A stretch of DNA of 64,000 bases from Gammaproteobacteria bacterium (GCA_030429735.1 JAUIET010000002.1:228414-292413); one strand, 5' to 3'; positions 1 through 8,818 are shown, numbered from the stretch's first letter. Translations and numbers: made by a program. The notes: generated by a model from the letters alone, not told the origin.

Positions 1-361
1 CGCGCGCATCAAACTCCGAAAGCGTATTGTCCAAGTTCTGCACTTTCTCGAGTATTTCCTGCTCGGTTGCGGAAAATGCGTTAGAGTTCAGCGAATACGG
101 CGATAAATTGTATTCCAGGTTGTAGCGGTTAAGCTCGAGTGTCAGCGCGCTATCGGCTGCCGCACTGACCACTTGCTGGTTGATTGGCAGCGGTTTCCCA
201 GCGTGATCAACAATGTACATTTCCAGTTCGGAACCAATTGAAGCAGCGGCCGCGTCAAAGCCTGCATCGCGCGGTGGCTGCTCGAATAACTGGTGCAATT
301 GTTTAAGGTTGATTTCGAGTTGCTGGCGAAACGCTAAGCTGTCCCCAGAACTGAAATCCAT
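1..361 (-). CDS. Glutamate-cysteine ligase-like protein (GCS2 family), N-terminal part
   Basis: Read on the minus strand from ATG at 361, this open frame runs off the left edge of the window. The visible N-terminal 120 residues begin MDFSSGDSLAFRQQLEIN and include IGSELEMYIVD followed by LELNRYNLEYNLSPYSL. This is the ATP-grasp-like glutamate-binding pattern of the GCS2/carboxylate-amine ligase family, whose members join glutamate to cysteine or another amine using ATP. The true substrate cannot be told from this fragment. No clear Shine-Dalgarno sequence precedes the start, so the start is provisional. It is followed on the other side by pdxH on the same strand, 52 bases apart, so pdxH would lie upstream. 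Confidence 0.75.
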   Translation of the reverse strand, partial: MDFSSGDSLAFRQQLEINLKQLHQLFEQPPRDAGFDAAAASIGSELEMYIVDHAGKPLPINQQVVSAAADSALTLELNRYNLEYNLSPYSLNSNAFSATEQEILEKVQNLDNTLSEFDAR

Positions 362-413
362 TGTGTGTATGTCTGTTCCCACGCAGATGTTCCCGCCTGA
401 TTTCGGTTTCCGG

Positions 414-1022
414 CTAGGGCTCGTAATGAGCCGATTGCCAACCGTTGTCACGCAGTTCAAATGCAACTCGGTCTTTGATAGAGCGCCAGCCAGCACGCCA
501 GAACTCGATGCGCGTTGGGGACACCCTGTACGCCGCCCAGTTTTCGGGCAAGGGCACCTGATCATAACCAAAAGACTGCCTGGTTTTGGTTAATCGTTCC
601 TGGTGTGAGTGTTTGCCGCGTGTGTTTTCTGACTGATTGCTGGCCCACGCAGCTATCTGCTTATCTCGATCACGTTTGAGCCATATGCTTTCAGTTTCGC
701 TGTCTGACGCGGCAACTGCGTGTCCTTCCATGACCATTTGGTGGCCTATTGATTGCCAGTAAAAGCTAAGTCCTATGCGCGGGTTGGCGGCAATCTGCTG
801 ACCTTTGCCAGAGGTTTTGTTGGTAAAGAACAATACACCATATTGATTTATATCGGCCGCCAACATGTGCCTGACCGACGGACTTGCATCCAAACCGCAG
901 GTCGCCAGGGACATCAGCATAATGTCTTTTTCACCTGCACTTTTTGCATCTGCCAGACAATCTTGCAATATGGAATAGGCCTCATCGGGCATGCGGGGGT
1001 CTTCTGAATAGGGTTTTACCAT
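414..1022 (-). CDS. pdxH: Pyridoxamine/pyridoxine 5'-phosphate oxidase
   Basis: A 202-residue FMN enzyme that oxidises pyridoxine or pyridoxamine phosphate to pyridoxal phosphate in the cytoplasm. Family marks are the N-terminal DPRMPDEAYS, the FMN-binding stretch around SPSVRHMLAADINQYGVLFF and KGQQIAANPRIGLSFYW, and a C-terminal PTRIEFWRAG with a final arginine-rich segment. E. coli PdxH is slightly longer (about 218 residues), the difference being at the N-terminus. The C-terminal residues differ from the common RLAP ending (here SAHYEP), so substrate preference may differ. An imperfect FNR-type palindrome lies at 1085-1098 between this gene and the divergent cation transporter. Confidence 0.85.
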   Translation of the reverse strand: MVKPYSEDPRMPDEAYSILQDCLADAKSAGEKDIMLMSLATCGLDASPSVRHMLAADINQYGVLFFTNKTSGKGQQIAANPRIGLSFYWQSIGHQMVMEGHAVAASDSETESIWLKRDRDKQIAAWASNQSENTRGKHSHQERLTKTRQSFGYDQVPLPENWAAYRVSPTRIEFWRAGWRSIKDRVAFELRDNGWQSAHYEP

Positions 1023-1084
1023 TGTGGTCTACAGTCGATTAGCCATTGGTTTCATAAGTTAAGCAAAGCAGCGTCGGTGCGGTG

Positions 1085-1098
1085 TTGACCCAGGTCAA
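1085..1098. promoter_or_regulatory. Possible FNR/CRP-family box (weak)
   Basis: TTGACCCAGGTCAA is a perfect inverted repeat (TTGAC-N4-GTCAA). It differs from the FNR consensus TTGAT-N4-ATCAA by one base per arm. It lies in the divergent region between pdxH and the cation diffusion facilitator. No -10 hexamer at class II distance is obvious on either strand, so a regulatory role is only a possibility. Confidence 0.35.
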
Positions 1099-1161
1099 CT
1101 GTCAACACATTGGCTGATAGCCAAATTGTAAGCGAGCTGCTTCTGTTACACTAGCAAGCAT

Positions 1162-2295
1162 ATGAATCAGCGTTATAAAGCACTTAAAAAAGTCACAATT
1201 GTAGGCTCAATTGCCGATTTTGGGCTCGGTCTTGCCAAAGTGACCGTGGGTTTGTGGTCGAATTCCCAGGCCTTGGTTGCCGATGGTGTGCATTCCTTTT
1301 CTGATCTGGCCACCGACTTTTTCGTACTCTATGCCACCAAGCATTCCAACAAGGAAGCAGACGCAGGCCACCCCTATGGTCATGGGCGGATCGAAACCCT
1401 GGCAACTGTGGTACTGGGTGCCACGCTGATACTGGTGGCGCTTGGTATCGCGATCGATTCCGTGCAACGAATGATCAGTACTGAGCAGCTTGCCGCACCT
1501 GGCGCGCTTGCCTTGCTGGTAGCAGCTGTTTCCATAGCCAGTAAAGAATGGATTTATCACTACACCATGCGCGCGGCAAGGAAGTACAAGTCGGATTTAC
1601 TCCGCGCCAACGCCTGGCACAGCCGTTCAGACGCAGTATCGTCTATTGTCGTATTGTTGGGTATTGCGGGTGCTATGCTGGGTTATGCGGTACTGGACGC
1701 TGTTGCTGCCGTGGTTGTGGCAGTAATGATTGCCAAGATAGGCTTTGATCTTGCGCGTTCCAGTAGTGAAGAGCTGATTGATTCCGCGCTGGATGAAAAA
1801 GAAACTGAGAAGCTAACGCAGCTTATGTTGACGGTGGCTGGCGTGCGTGCGGTGCACGAATTGCGAACACGCACCAGTGCGGGTGACGCGTTTGTTGATG
1901 TGCATATTCAGGTAGACCCAAAACTCAGCGTATCCGAGGGGCATCAGATTGGCGACTCCGTGCGCACCGCCTTGCTGCAGGGCAACGAATCGGTCAAAGA
2001 CGTGACTGTGCATATTGATCCGGAAAATGATGAAAACGAACACCTGAATGCCGCACTACCCAGTCGTCAGAAGATCATAGAGGCACTCGCTGGTTGCTGG
2101 CCGGACGTACCTGAAAAGGATCTTGACAACGTACGTCTGCATTTTCTGTCTGGCTATGTGCACGCTGAGCTGATACTGCCGATGAGTGTCCTCGACAGGT
2201 ATGAAGATGCCGGCAATTACGTCGCGCGGCTTCGCGAAGCAGTCGCTCCATTGCCGTATGTTTCTGAACTAAGGGTATTGTTCAAGACGCAATGA
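1162..2295 (+). CDS. Cation diffusion facilitator (CDF) family transporter
   Basis: A 377-residue inner-membrane divalent cation/proton antiporter of the CDF family (FieF/MamM-like; zinc, iron or manganese export). The N-terminal half holds the transmembrane helices, with metal-site motifs ALVADGVHSFSDLATD in helix 2 and HSRSD in helix 5, plus HPYGHGRIE in the loop after helix 2. Residues from about 205 form the cytoplasmic ferredoxin-like domain (VDVHIQVDP). A further segment of about 90 residues beyond the usual domain end (from about 290) repeats a similar alpha/beta pattern, ending VSELRVLFKTQ. Metal specificity cannot be read from sequence. It is followed directly by a UspA gene with its own FNR-type promoter. 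Confidence 0.9.
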   Translation: MNQRYKALKKVTIVGSIADFGLGLAKVTVGLWSNSQALVADGVHSFSDLATDFFVLYATKHSNKEADAGHPYGHGRIETLATVVLGATLILVALGIAIDSVQRMISTEQLAAPGALALLVAAVSIASKEWIYHYTMRAARKYKSDLLRANAWHSRSDAVSSIVVLLGIAGAMLGYAVLDAVAAVVVAVMIAKIGFDLARSSSEELIDSALDEKETEKLTQLMLTVAGVRAVHELRTRTSAGDAFVDVHIQVDPKLSVSEGHQIGDSVRTALLQGNESVKDVTVHIDPENDENEHLNAALPSRQKIIEALAGCWPDVPEKDLDNVRLHFLSGYVHAELILPMSVLDRYEDAGNYVARLREAVAPLPYVSELRVLFKTQ

Positions 2296-2296
2296 A

Positions 2297-2310
2297 TTGA
2301 CGCAGATCAA
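2297..2310 (+). promoter_or_regulatory. FNR-type box with class II -10 for UspA gene
   Basis: TTGACGCAGATCAA matches the FNR/Anr consensus TTGAT-N4-ATCAA with one mismatch. A -10-like TACACT at 2332-2337 starts 28.5 bases from the box centre, the geometry of a class II FNR promoter (box centred near -41.5). The universal stress gene starts at 2369. The box begins one base past the stop codon of the upstream transporter. Confidence 0.7.
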
Positions 2311-2368
2311 GGGTTTTACCTGCAGAACCTTTACACTGGATCTGTGGAAAATCAACGGGTACTGACCT

Positions 2369-2800
2369 ATGAGCACTTACCAGAAAGTTCTGATTGCCAT
2401 TGACACTTATGGCGAATATGAAACGGTTATACAACGCGCGCGCGAGGTGACTGGAGCAGATTCAGAGTTAAGCCTGATATACGTGCATGAGCCTTTTTAC
2501 TATGGTGATATGCTGTACGCAGGCAGTGTTGAAATAGAGCAGCAAACGAATGCCAGGGCGAAAACGGTTCTTGCCGAAATAGCGCAGCCTTTGGGTATTC
2601 CGGAAGATCGCCAGTACATTGAAACAGGCCGACCGGCCAGTGAAATACACGCCAAGGCGGAAGCAATCAGCGCAGATCTGATTGTAATGGGGACCCATGG
2701 CCGACATGGCTTGCAGCTTATGTTGGGTTCCACGGCTAACGCGGTGCTGCATGGCGTTAAGTGCGATGTACTTGCGGTACGTGTACCGGCGGGCAAATAG
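2369..2800 (+). CDS. Universal stress protein, UspA family
   Basis: A 143-residue single-domain Usp. It opens with KVLIAIDTYGEYETVIQRA and carries the family's ATP-binding signature near the C-terminus, ADLIVMGTHGRHGLQLMLGS followed by TANAVLHGVKCDVLAVRV. Members with this G-2x-G-9x-G-S/T pattern bind ATP and support survival under starvation or oxygen limitation. A close paralogue lies at 60617-61051, sharing the HGRHG and CDVLAVRV stretches and also associated with an FNR box. In Pseudomonas aeruginosa, Usp proteins of this class are Anr-controlled; here the box at 2297 suggests the same. Confidence 0.93.
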   Translation: MSTYQKVLIAIDTYGEYETVIQRAREVTGADSELSLIYVHEPFYYGDMLYAGSVEIEQQTNARAKTVLAEIAQPLGIPEDRQYIETGRPASEIHAKAEAISADLIVMGTHGRHGLQLMLGSTANAVLHGVKCDVLAVRVPAGK

Positions 2801-2803
2801 CGT

Positions 2804-4138
2804 TTACTTCATTTCACGGAATAAGCCGAGCGCCATGCGCGCCGTAAAAACTGTGGCTATCGCAAGCAGCAGCCAAAGCGCCCATGTCAGCCAGGGTATC
2901 GCGCTTGGTGCGAATTGCCTGTGTGCCCCCGCTGCGGTATGCGTTTGGCCAAGCTGGGCCGCGAATGCGGCATCAATCTCTGTATGGTTCTCCAGCACGT
3001 CGCGCAGTAATTGCGCTGGCGGCGACGCTTCATAGTTCCCCCAGTACAGGGAATAGGGCGCTGTGCCGTTGGCCAGGAATATCAACTCATGGCGTGTATA
3101 ACCCAGTTCAAGCGTTGGTGCGTGTGCTAAGACAGTTGTGGACTCAAACCACCAGTTGTCATAGCGCTGTCGTGGCACAGCGAAAGAGGGGCTGGCAATA
3201 ATGCCAGGCGCGGGCGTGAGACTGTGTTGCTGAATATCGGTGAACAGCGCGCGCTTGTTTCGGTACACGTCATTTCCAGCGTATATTGACCCTTTGATAA
3301 TCTGCTTTTGTTGCGCTGGCTTCAAGCGCAGCCGAGTTGGTGGCACGCCGGCTGGCAGCTCGAAACGATACGCTCTGTCGCTTTCAGGTTCGGGCGCCAG
3401 CGGCGCATGAACCTTCCATTCAATGGTTTGCAGTGTAGGTTCTGCATAGAATCCACTGACGCTGTCAATTTTCATTGGCAGATCCGGATTTGCGCTGCTG
3501 AGTCTTATGTAGCGCTTTGCGGTGGGTATGTTATTGACGCGCTGCCAATCCCGGCCTTTGTCAGTGGCTTCATTTTCTTTTGCCAGTGTTACCTGATCAT
3601 GAACCGCTTGCCAGTTGTTCAGGCTGTTGCTGACGTCGACACGCAGCTTTAGCAGTTCTGTATCGTTGGTGGTGGTCCAGTTAACAAGCAAGCTATTGAT
3701 GCCAAGCCCCAATTGATAATCGCTGAGTTCGACGACAAACGCATTACTGGGTTTGGCAACGCGCACTGTTTCTGTGGTTTTTATTGAGGAACGCGATGCC
3801 TGTGACTGACTTTCTTCTGTGGCCGTAACAGTTTTCGAATGCGCAACACCGTAGTCGCTAAAGGTGTGAAAGCTGAGCGGCACTTCAATTTCTTCAGAGA
3901 CTTGCTGCATTGGTCGTACCCAGCTTGGCATCCGACTGCCATTTGCGTCCAGAACCACCAGGTCGCCAAAATCATCTCTGCCAAGACCTTTGATTACTGC
4001 CGCGCCGATGCTTACTTTGTTTAACTCACCCTCTTTGCTGTCAAGTCCGGCTTTCCAGGCGTAATCCATGGGGTTGGCATACAGCCCCGCGCTATGGCTG
4101 AAAACCGCCAGGGCCAATAAGTAGAGTCTGACGTTCAT
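2804..4138 (-). CDS. DUF3999 family protein
   Basis: A 444-residue protein with an N-terminal signal peptide (LYLLALAVFSHSAGLYA), a long beta-rich periplasmic part, and one C-terminal membrane helix (WLTWALWLLLAIATVFTA). This is the layout of the DUF3999 family, whose function is unknown. Its ATG overlaps the stop of the DUF2339 gene (ATGA), and the two families are habitually paired, so translational coupling and a shared envelope role are likely. Its stop lies three bases from the end of the UspA gene on the opposite strand. Confidence 0.85.
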   Translation of the reverse strand: MNVRLYLLALAVFSHSAGLYANPMDYAWKAGLDSKEGELNKVSIGAAVIKGLGRDDFGDLVVLDANGSRMPSWVRPMQQVSEEIEVPLSFHTFSDYGVAHSKTVTATEESQSQASRSSIKTTETVRVAKPSNAFVVELSDYQLGLGINSLLVNWTTTNDTELLKLRVDVSNSLNNWQAVHDQVTLAKENEATDKGRDWQRVNNIPTAKRYIRLSSANPDLPMKIDSVSGFYAEPTLQTIEWKVHAPLAPEPESDRAYRFELPAGVPPTRLRLKPAQQKQIIKGSIYAGNDVYRNKRALFTDIQQHSLTPAPGIIASPSFAVPRQRYDNWWFESTTVLAHAPTLELGYTRHELIFLANGTAPYSLYWGNYEASPPAQLLRDVLENHTEIDAAFAAQLGQTHTAAGAHRQFAPSAIPWLTWALWLLLAIATVFTARMALGLFREMK

Positions 4139-6795
4139 GCAGGTGCCTCCTCGGGTTTGGCTTCATCGCTGCGATCAGGTATGGGTGAAAAATACCCCAG
4201 GGCGACCAACATGCCCCCAACAACCATGAATGAGATAATTCGCTCTATGGTGCCTGCAGCATCGAGGTCAATGAAGAACATTTTCACTAAAACAATGCCA
4301 ATCAATGCCGCCGCTGCTATCCATAGCGGTCGAAGTGCCCGCTTCGACGCGAGTAACATGCCAGCCATTCCAATTGCGGTCCATAGAATAGATAAGGCAG
4401 TCTGCACTTTCGCGCTGTCGATTAACGTGGCCAGTTGATAGGGCACATCCAGGTAATGGTGTATAGAGCGCAACAAGACAGCACTTAACCAAACGAAACC
4501 GAGGGCACCAATGCAAATCATAGCTGCGTTAGCCGAGCCCGACCATTGTCGCTCGACCATGGGCAGAGTTTTGATCAACAGGATCAGCGTGGCGGCACAG
4601 GCCAGATCAATAGGGTTAAGCAATGGCAGATAAGGTAAGGGGCCGGCGGCGGCGGAATTGCCGGTGGCAACCACCAGCGACCAGACAGCCAATAAAAGGC
4701 CTGCTGCCAGCAGCATACACAGCTGTAGATGATCCCCCAGGCGTTGAATGGCAGGTAGTTTGCGTTGCAACGAAAGGGCTGCCATCGCAATAAGTGGTAA
4801 CACAATAAGCGCTGCATAAGCCGACCCGGCACTGGGCAGCGCATACCGTAGACCGTAGTAAAGATCCGCGCCTGCGATCAACGCGATGAGTAACGCAAAA
4901 CCGGTGTGAAGCGCGTACTTGAACGCCTGTTTCCAATGCGACAATTCTATGCGCACCACAATCCAGTAGTTAATACCAAGTGCAACAGACCAGAATAACG
5001 GCGCTGGCCAGGACAGAAGGGCCTGATCGCGATCAATTGCGTCAAGCGCTATCGCGTACAGCGCTGGAAGTAAAGCGGCGCCAAGCAGCAGACAGGAATT
5101 CCACTGCCATTCAAATCGCTCATTGGCATACACCAAACCACCCGCAGTCAGCGCTAACAGCAGCAGCCAGGCATTGTGCGACCCTTGCATGTAGTGCTCT
5201 ATTTGCGAACCGAAACCGAACAGCCACCAGGCTATTGCCCATACAAAGAACACGCTGTGCAATAGGCGGCTGCGGTCATTGCGGGGTAATTCGTAGAGAA
5301 TTTTTGAGGTAACAGCGGCACCGATGGCGATGAATACCGCGCCCATAAACGCCGGGTTAATCCAGGCGCTACCGCCAAGATTGTTGGCGCTGGTCATCGC
5401 GAACAGTACGCCAGCGCCAAACTGAACCACAATTGCAAACCACTTTGCATACCTGCGTTGCTGGCGAACGGAAACCCATAGTATGCCTGCCGCTTCCAAT
5501 GCCCAGGTTGCACTGGTCCAATGACCATCCAGCGCGTAAGGAATGGCCAGCGTTGCAAACACCACACCGATTGCCAGCAACGCTTCGGCCAGCAGTCGTA
5601 AGTCTTGACCAGAGTGACGCCACAGGAAGCGACTGATTCCCACGTAATAAATACCCAGCGCGGCCGCTGTTAATGCAATGCCGTACTCATAGTGTCTGAA
5701 CATCGCCATCATCAGACTGGACGCAATAACCGGGGTGCCAAATACCAGGGTGCCGTCAATAAGCCCGCGCAATGTGTGATCCTGCTTCAGCGCGTAGAAC
5801 ACACCAATCAGGCTGTACATGAGAAAAAACAGCAGTACAAAGCCAACCGTTGGGAGCAGCATGTCTTGCTGATACTCAAACATAAACCAGGTTGTAACGG
5901 TTAGCCAGGTAAACGCAAAGCCGATCACGTTGAGCAAACGCCAGGATTTCTGCCAGGCGATAACGAAAATACTGGCGTTCAACAAGGCGAAGTAGGAGAA
6001 CAGGCCTATGAAATTACCACTGCCTGAAGACGCCAGAAAAGGGGCAAGGAATCCACCAATGCTTGCGAAAATGGCCAGCCCGCGAGCATTTTGCAATACC
6101 GCCAATGCCGCCGTTAACAAAGCGAATATAACTAAGAGTGTAAACGTTAGAGCAGGTGGCAACAGGCTGGAAATCTGAAACGCGGCAAATATAGTGATAT
6201 AAACAATCCCTATTCCACCGCCCTGCAACAGCAAGGCATACACACGATTATTCGGACGAAGCCGCCAACCAGTACCAAGCAGGGCCAGGCCAACCAGAGC
6301 CGCGCCTATAAATCTCAATTCAACAGGCACCAGCGAGTGCTCTGCGGCGTAACGAAGTAAAAAAGCAACGCCAAAAAACAGAACAAGTAAGCCGATGCGA
6401 ACGAAGATGTTGCCGTCGGTAAAATACGACCAGACCACTGCTTTAGCCCGAGAGATGAAATGATCAAGCGGGCCGGGTTGTGCAGGAGGCAGTTGTACTC
6501 GACCGGAACCAGGTGCCGCGCGGCTGACATTGCTACCTGCCGTGCTAGCTGTGCTGGTGTTTGTCCAGTCTGATTGGGAATCAGGCGTCGTATCGGTAAC
6601 CGAAGACTGTGCGGAGGAAGGCTGACCGGGCTGCTCGCGCATGCGCGTCAACTCACGCTCTAGTTCGCTGATCTTGTTGTCTGAATGGCGCTGCAGTGCA
6701 AACAATCCGGCAAGCAGACCACACAATAGGCCGATTTCCAGGCTGCCCAGCGAGGCACCCAGCGCAGTTGCCACTATCGCGATTAGAATTGGCAT
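4135..6795 (-). CDS. DUF2339 family multi-pass membrane protein
   Basis: An 886-residue protein. The first two hydrophobic residues blocks (ILIAIVATALGASLG and GLLCGLLAGLFAL) are followed by a short coiled coil with SELERELTRMRE, then a low-complexity Ser/Thr/Pro/Gln linker to about residue 105. From about residue 110 onward there is an almost continuous series of membrane helices (more than 20). The motif GNIFVRIGLLVLFFGVAFLLRY is the family hallmark. Function is unknown; it is cotranscribed with the DUF3999 gene. A strong hairpin lies just upstream at 6878-6916, separating it from the CpxR-like gene. Confidence 0.88.
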   Translation of the reverse strand: MPILIAIVATALGASLGSLEIGLLCGLLAGLFALQRHSDNKISELERELTRMREQPGQPSSAQSSVTDTTPDSQSDWTNTSTASTAGSNVSRAAPGSGRVQLPPAQPGPLDHFISRAKAVVWSYFTDGNIFVRIGLLVLFFGVAFLLRYAAEHSLVPVELRFIGAALVGLALLGTGWRLRPNNRVYALLLQGGGIGIVYITIFAAFQISSLLPPALTFTLLVIFALLTAALAVLQNARGLAIFASIGGFLAPFLASSGSGNFIGLFSYFALLNASIFVIAWQKSWRLLNVIGFAFTWLTVTTWFMFEYQQDMLLPTVGFVLLFFLMYSLIGVFYALKQDHTLRGLIDGTLVFGTPVIASSLMMAMFRHYEYGIALTAAALGIYYVGISRFLWRHSGQDLRLLAEALLAIGVVFATLAIPYALDGHWTSATWALEAAGILWVSVRQQRRYAKWFAIVVQFGAGVLFAMTSANNLGGSAWINPAFMGAVFIAIGAAVTSKILYELPRNDRSRLLHSVFFVWAIAWWLFGFGSQIEHYMQGSHNAWLLLLALTAGGLVYANERFEWQWNSCLLLGAALLPALYAIALDAIDRDQALLSWPAPLFWSVALGINYWIVVRIELSHWKQAFKYALHTGFALLIALIAGADLYYGLRYALPSAGSAYAALIVLPLIAMAALSLQRKLPAIQRLGDHLQLCMLLAAGLLLAVWSLVVATGNSAAAGPLPYLPLLNPIDLACAATLILLIKTLPMVERQWSGSANAAMICIGALGFVWLSAVLLRSIHHYLDVPYQLATLIDSAKVQTALSILWTAIGMAGMLLASKRALRPLWIAAAALIGIVLVKMFFIDLDAAGTIERIISFMVVGGMLVALGYFSPIPDRSDEAKPEEAPA

Positions 6796-6877
6796 GATCG
6801 CTCTCTTGTTAAACCCAACGTTGAGTATGGATCTGAAGCGGCAAGGGATCTATTTGATATTACCAAGTAGCGCTTGT

Positions 6878-6916
6878 GGGCACGAAAGGTATCACATATT
6901 GATACCTTCCGTGCCC
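6878..6916 (-). terminator. Strong hairpin after the CpxR-like gene
   Basis: Positions 6878-6893 pair with 6901-6916 (16 positions, one A-C mismatch) around a 7-base loop. The hairpin begins five bases past the stop codon of the response regulator read on the minus strand. No T-run follows it, so it may stabilise a 3' end or act as a weak terminator rather than be a canonical one. Confidence 0.55.
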
Positions 6917-6920
6917 CAGA

Positions 6921-7613
6921 TTAGGTATCTTGCTTGGTGATGAGCTTGTAACCAACACCTCGGATGTTTGTCAGCAAATCAGCGCTGGTGTGCGCACTGA
7001 GTTTGCGACGGATGTTGCTAACGTGCATGTCCAGACTGCGGTCGTAAGCGGTGATCGTTCGACCCAGAGCTTGTTCGTAGAGAAGCTCCTTTTCAACCAC
7101 TTCATTTGCGCGCTGCATCAGCAACAGCAAAATATTATATTCGGCCTTGGTAAGCCCAAGATCCTGACCCGCAAAATGTATTTGGTATTGCAACCTGAGT
7201 GCTGTCAGCTGACCGGCCTCAACGTCCTGCTCGGCAGCGGGTTCCTGCTGGGAGTGGGTGCGTCGCAACACCGCCTTTAAGCGGGCAAGCAACTCGCGCG
7301 GGTTACAGGGTTTTGGCAGATAATCATCAGCACCCAATTCAAGGCCAATGATTCGGTCCAGATCGTCGCCTTTTGCCGTTAACATGATCACCGGTGTGTC
7401 GGATTGTTGCCGCAAATTTTTGAGCACATCAATGCCGTTCATGCCGGGCAGCATGATATCCAGCACAATAGCGGCATAATCGCCGGCAAGCGCTTGTCTC
7501 AGCCCTTGCTCGCCATTGTGAGCTTGCTCAACAGTGAAACCCTCGTTGCTCAAATAGGTATTGAGCAGCGCTGTAAGTTCCGGGTCATCATCGATCAGTA
7601 GCACGGTTTCCAT
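6921..7613 (-). CDS. cpxR: OmpR-family response regulator, CpxR-like
   Basis: A 230-residue two-domain regulator. The receiver has the acidic pair in LLIDDDPEL, the phosphorylated aspartate in IVLDIMLPGMNGIDV and the lysine in YLPKPCNPRELLARL. The C-terminal winged helix ends with HVSNIRRKLSAH and IRGVGYKLI. Divergent from it is a CpxP/Spy-like gene, and a GTAAA-N6-GTAAA site lies between them, so a CpxR-type role in envelope stress with autoregulation is likely. There is no histidine kinase gene beside it: downstream is the DUF2339 gene. It is therefore an orphan here, and its sensor must be elsewhere. Confidence 0.85.
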   Translation of the reverse strand: METVLLIDDDPELTALLNTYLSNEGFTVEQAHNGEQGLRQALAGDYAAIVLDIMLPGMNGIDVLKNLRQQSDTPVIMLTAKGDDLDRIIGLELGADDYLPKPCNPRELLARLKAVLRRTHSQQEPAAEQDVEAGQLTALRLQYQIHFAGQDLGLTKAEYNILLLLMQRANEVVEKELLYEQALGRTITAYDRSLDMHVSNIRRKLSAHTSADLLTNIRGVGYKLITKQDT

Positions 7614-7660
7614 TGCGCAATTATACGACGATTGTAGCCAGGGCGTTTGGAGGGCCGATG

Positions 7661-7677
7661 GTTTACGTAAACTTTAC
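7661..7677. promoter_or_regulatory. CpxR-like box in a divergent promoter
   Basis: On the minus strand two GTAAA half-sites (7677-7673 and 7666-7662) are separated by six bases, close to the E. coli CpxR consensus of tandem GTAAA with a five-base spacer. The first twelve bases, GTTTACGTAAAC (7661-7672), are also a perfect palindrome. The site lies between the CpxR-like gene and the CpxP/Spy-like gene. Confidence 0.6.
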
Positions 7678-7749
7678 GGTGCCTAGACAGACATTTACAC
7701 GGCGCTCGCCTAGGATTCACGCTGTACACAACGCAATAGGGAATTAACC

Positions 7750-8274
7750 ATGAACAACCAAACAGCAAAGCGATTATATCTCTACTTGATGGCAGGCTTT
7801 ATGTCAGTGTTTGCCTTCATCGGGGTTACTCACGCACAAGGAGGAATGCACCACGAGGCCGACAAGCATAGCCGTATGTTCGAACGCATGGCTCAGCGCC
7901 TGGACCTGACCGACGAGCAGCAAACAGCCGTAGAGCAACTGCGTGAACAGTTTCATGCTCAGCATGCGCCTTTAAAAGAGCGACTGCATGCCACCCGTAA
8001 GGAGCTAAACGGACTGTCTACTGTGGACAAATACGATGAAGACGCAGTTGCAGATCTTGCCGATCAGTTGGGTGAGCTAAGCAAAGAACTGGCGGTGGCA
8101 CACCTGAGTTTCAGAAACCAGTTACAGCTTCTTCTCACAGAAGAACAGCGTGCAAAAATGGCGACGTATCATGAAAAGATGGCGAATAAAATGGAGCGAA
8201 AGACGCGGCATTTGGAAAAACGTAAGGAACGCATTGAGCGTCGCCAGGCCAGGCATGAAGCGCATGCCGAATAA
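7750..8274 (+). CDS. Periplasmic CpxP/Spy-like protein (LTxxQ)
   Basis: A 174-residue protein with a signal peptide (MAGFMSVFAFIGVTHAQG around residues 15-34). The mature part is helical and charged, with two LTxxQ motifs: LDLTDEQQTAVEQL and LLLTEEQRAKMA. This is the signature of the CpxP/Spy/ZraP superfamily of periplasmic stress proteins and chaperones. The C-terminus is very basic (KRKERIERRQARHEAHAE). Its position divergent from a CpxR-like regulator, with a CpxR-like box at 7661, supports a CpxP-type role as a stress-induced feedback or chaperone protein. Confidence 0.85.
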   Translation: MNNQTAKRLYLYLMAGFMSVFAFIGVTHAQGGMHHEADKHSRMFERMAQRLDLTDEQQTAVEQLREQFHAQHAPLKERLHATRKELNGLSTVDKYDEDAVADLADQLGELSKELAVAHLSFRNQLQLLLTEEQRAKMATYHEKMANKMERKTRHLEKRKERIERRQARHEAHAE

Positions 8275-8293
8275 GGAGTTACCGTAACAGCGG

Positions 8294-8818
8294 CTACATG
8301 CTGGTATAAGCGAGCGATCGCGCGTTAGTGCGATTCGCTCGATTGTAGAGGTCCAAGGTTGCCGCATCGGTATCTTGTTCAGGCACCCGTATCCTGAAAG
8401 CCCCGTTTCTTTTGTTATACCAGAACGGAAAGCTTGCCGTCGTCTTGTTGTTCGGGTGCCATTTAGACGCTCTGTTCTCCCCGTCAACGTCGGCTTGAAT
8501 CGTTCTCGGATGGTTTGGAACAAATGGATTCTTGGGCAGAACACCGCCCACAAACCATTCGCGCTGAATATTATCCGGCCAGCGTCCAAGCTTTCCATGC
8601 TCGAGATCCAGCTGCTGACGCACAACCCTGACAACCTGTTGCGCGACTGCGACCTCGGCATCTTCATCTGAGGACAGAATGCCGGGCAACACAATCGCAG
8701 CAAGTATGGCTAATATAATAACGACCAATAGCAGCTCTAACAGTGAAAATCCTGTTTGCCTGTTCCTGCGCCAGCAATTGTGTTGACAGCGTGAACCCGA
8801 AACTTTCTTGGCCATCAT
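8294..8818 (-). CDS. Type II secretion/type IV pilin-like protein
   Basis: The protein carries a prepilin leader and N-methylation site, RQTGFSLLELLLVVIILA, with glutamate at position +5 after the cleaved glycine and then a hydrophobic helix (AILAAIVLPGIL). This is the class III signal cut by prepilin peptidase in GspG/H-type pseudopilins and pilins. The globular part has no clear family and lacks a recognisable GspG calcium loop. Start 8818 gives a 23-residue leader; an upstream in-frame ATG at 8917 would give an unusually long one. It stands alone, away from any secretion operon, and its stop lies 19 bases from the CpxP-like gene's end. Confidence 0.7.
   Translation of the reverse strand: MMAKKVSGSRCQHNCWRRNRQTGFSLLELLLVVIILAILAAIVLPGILSSDEDAEVAVAQQVVRVVRQQLDLEHGKLGRWPDNIQREWFVGGVLPKNPFVPNHPRTIQADVDGENRASKWHPNNKTTASFPFWYNKRNGAFRIRVPEQDTDAATLDLYNRANRTNARSLAYTSM

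Noticed and set aside
1085..1098. FNR box strongly controlling pdxH or the CDF gene
   Set aside because: Both arms deviate from consensus (TTGAC/GTCAA) and no -10 lies at the right spacing on either strand. Kept only as a weak site.
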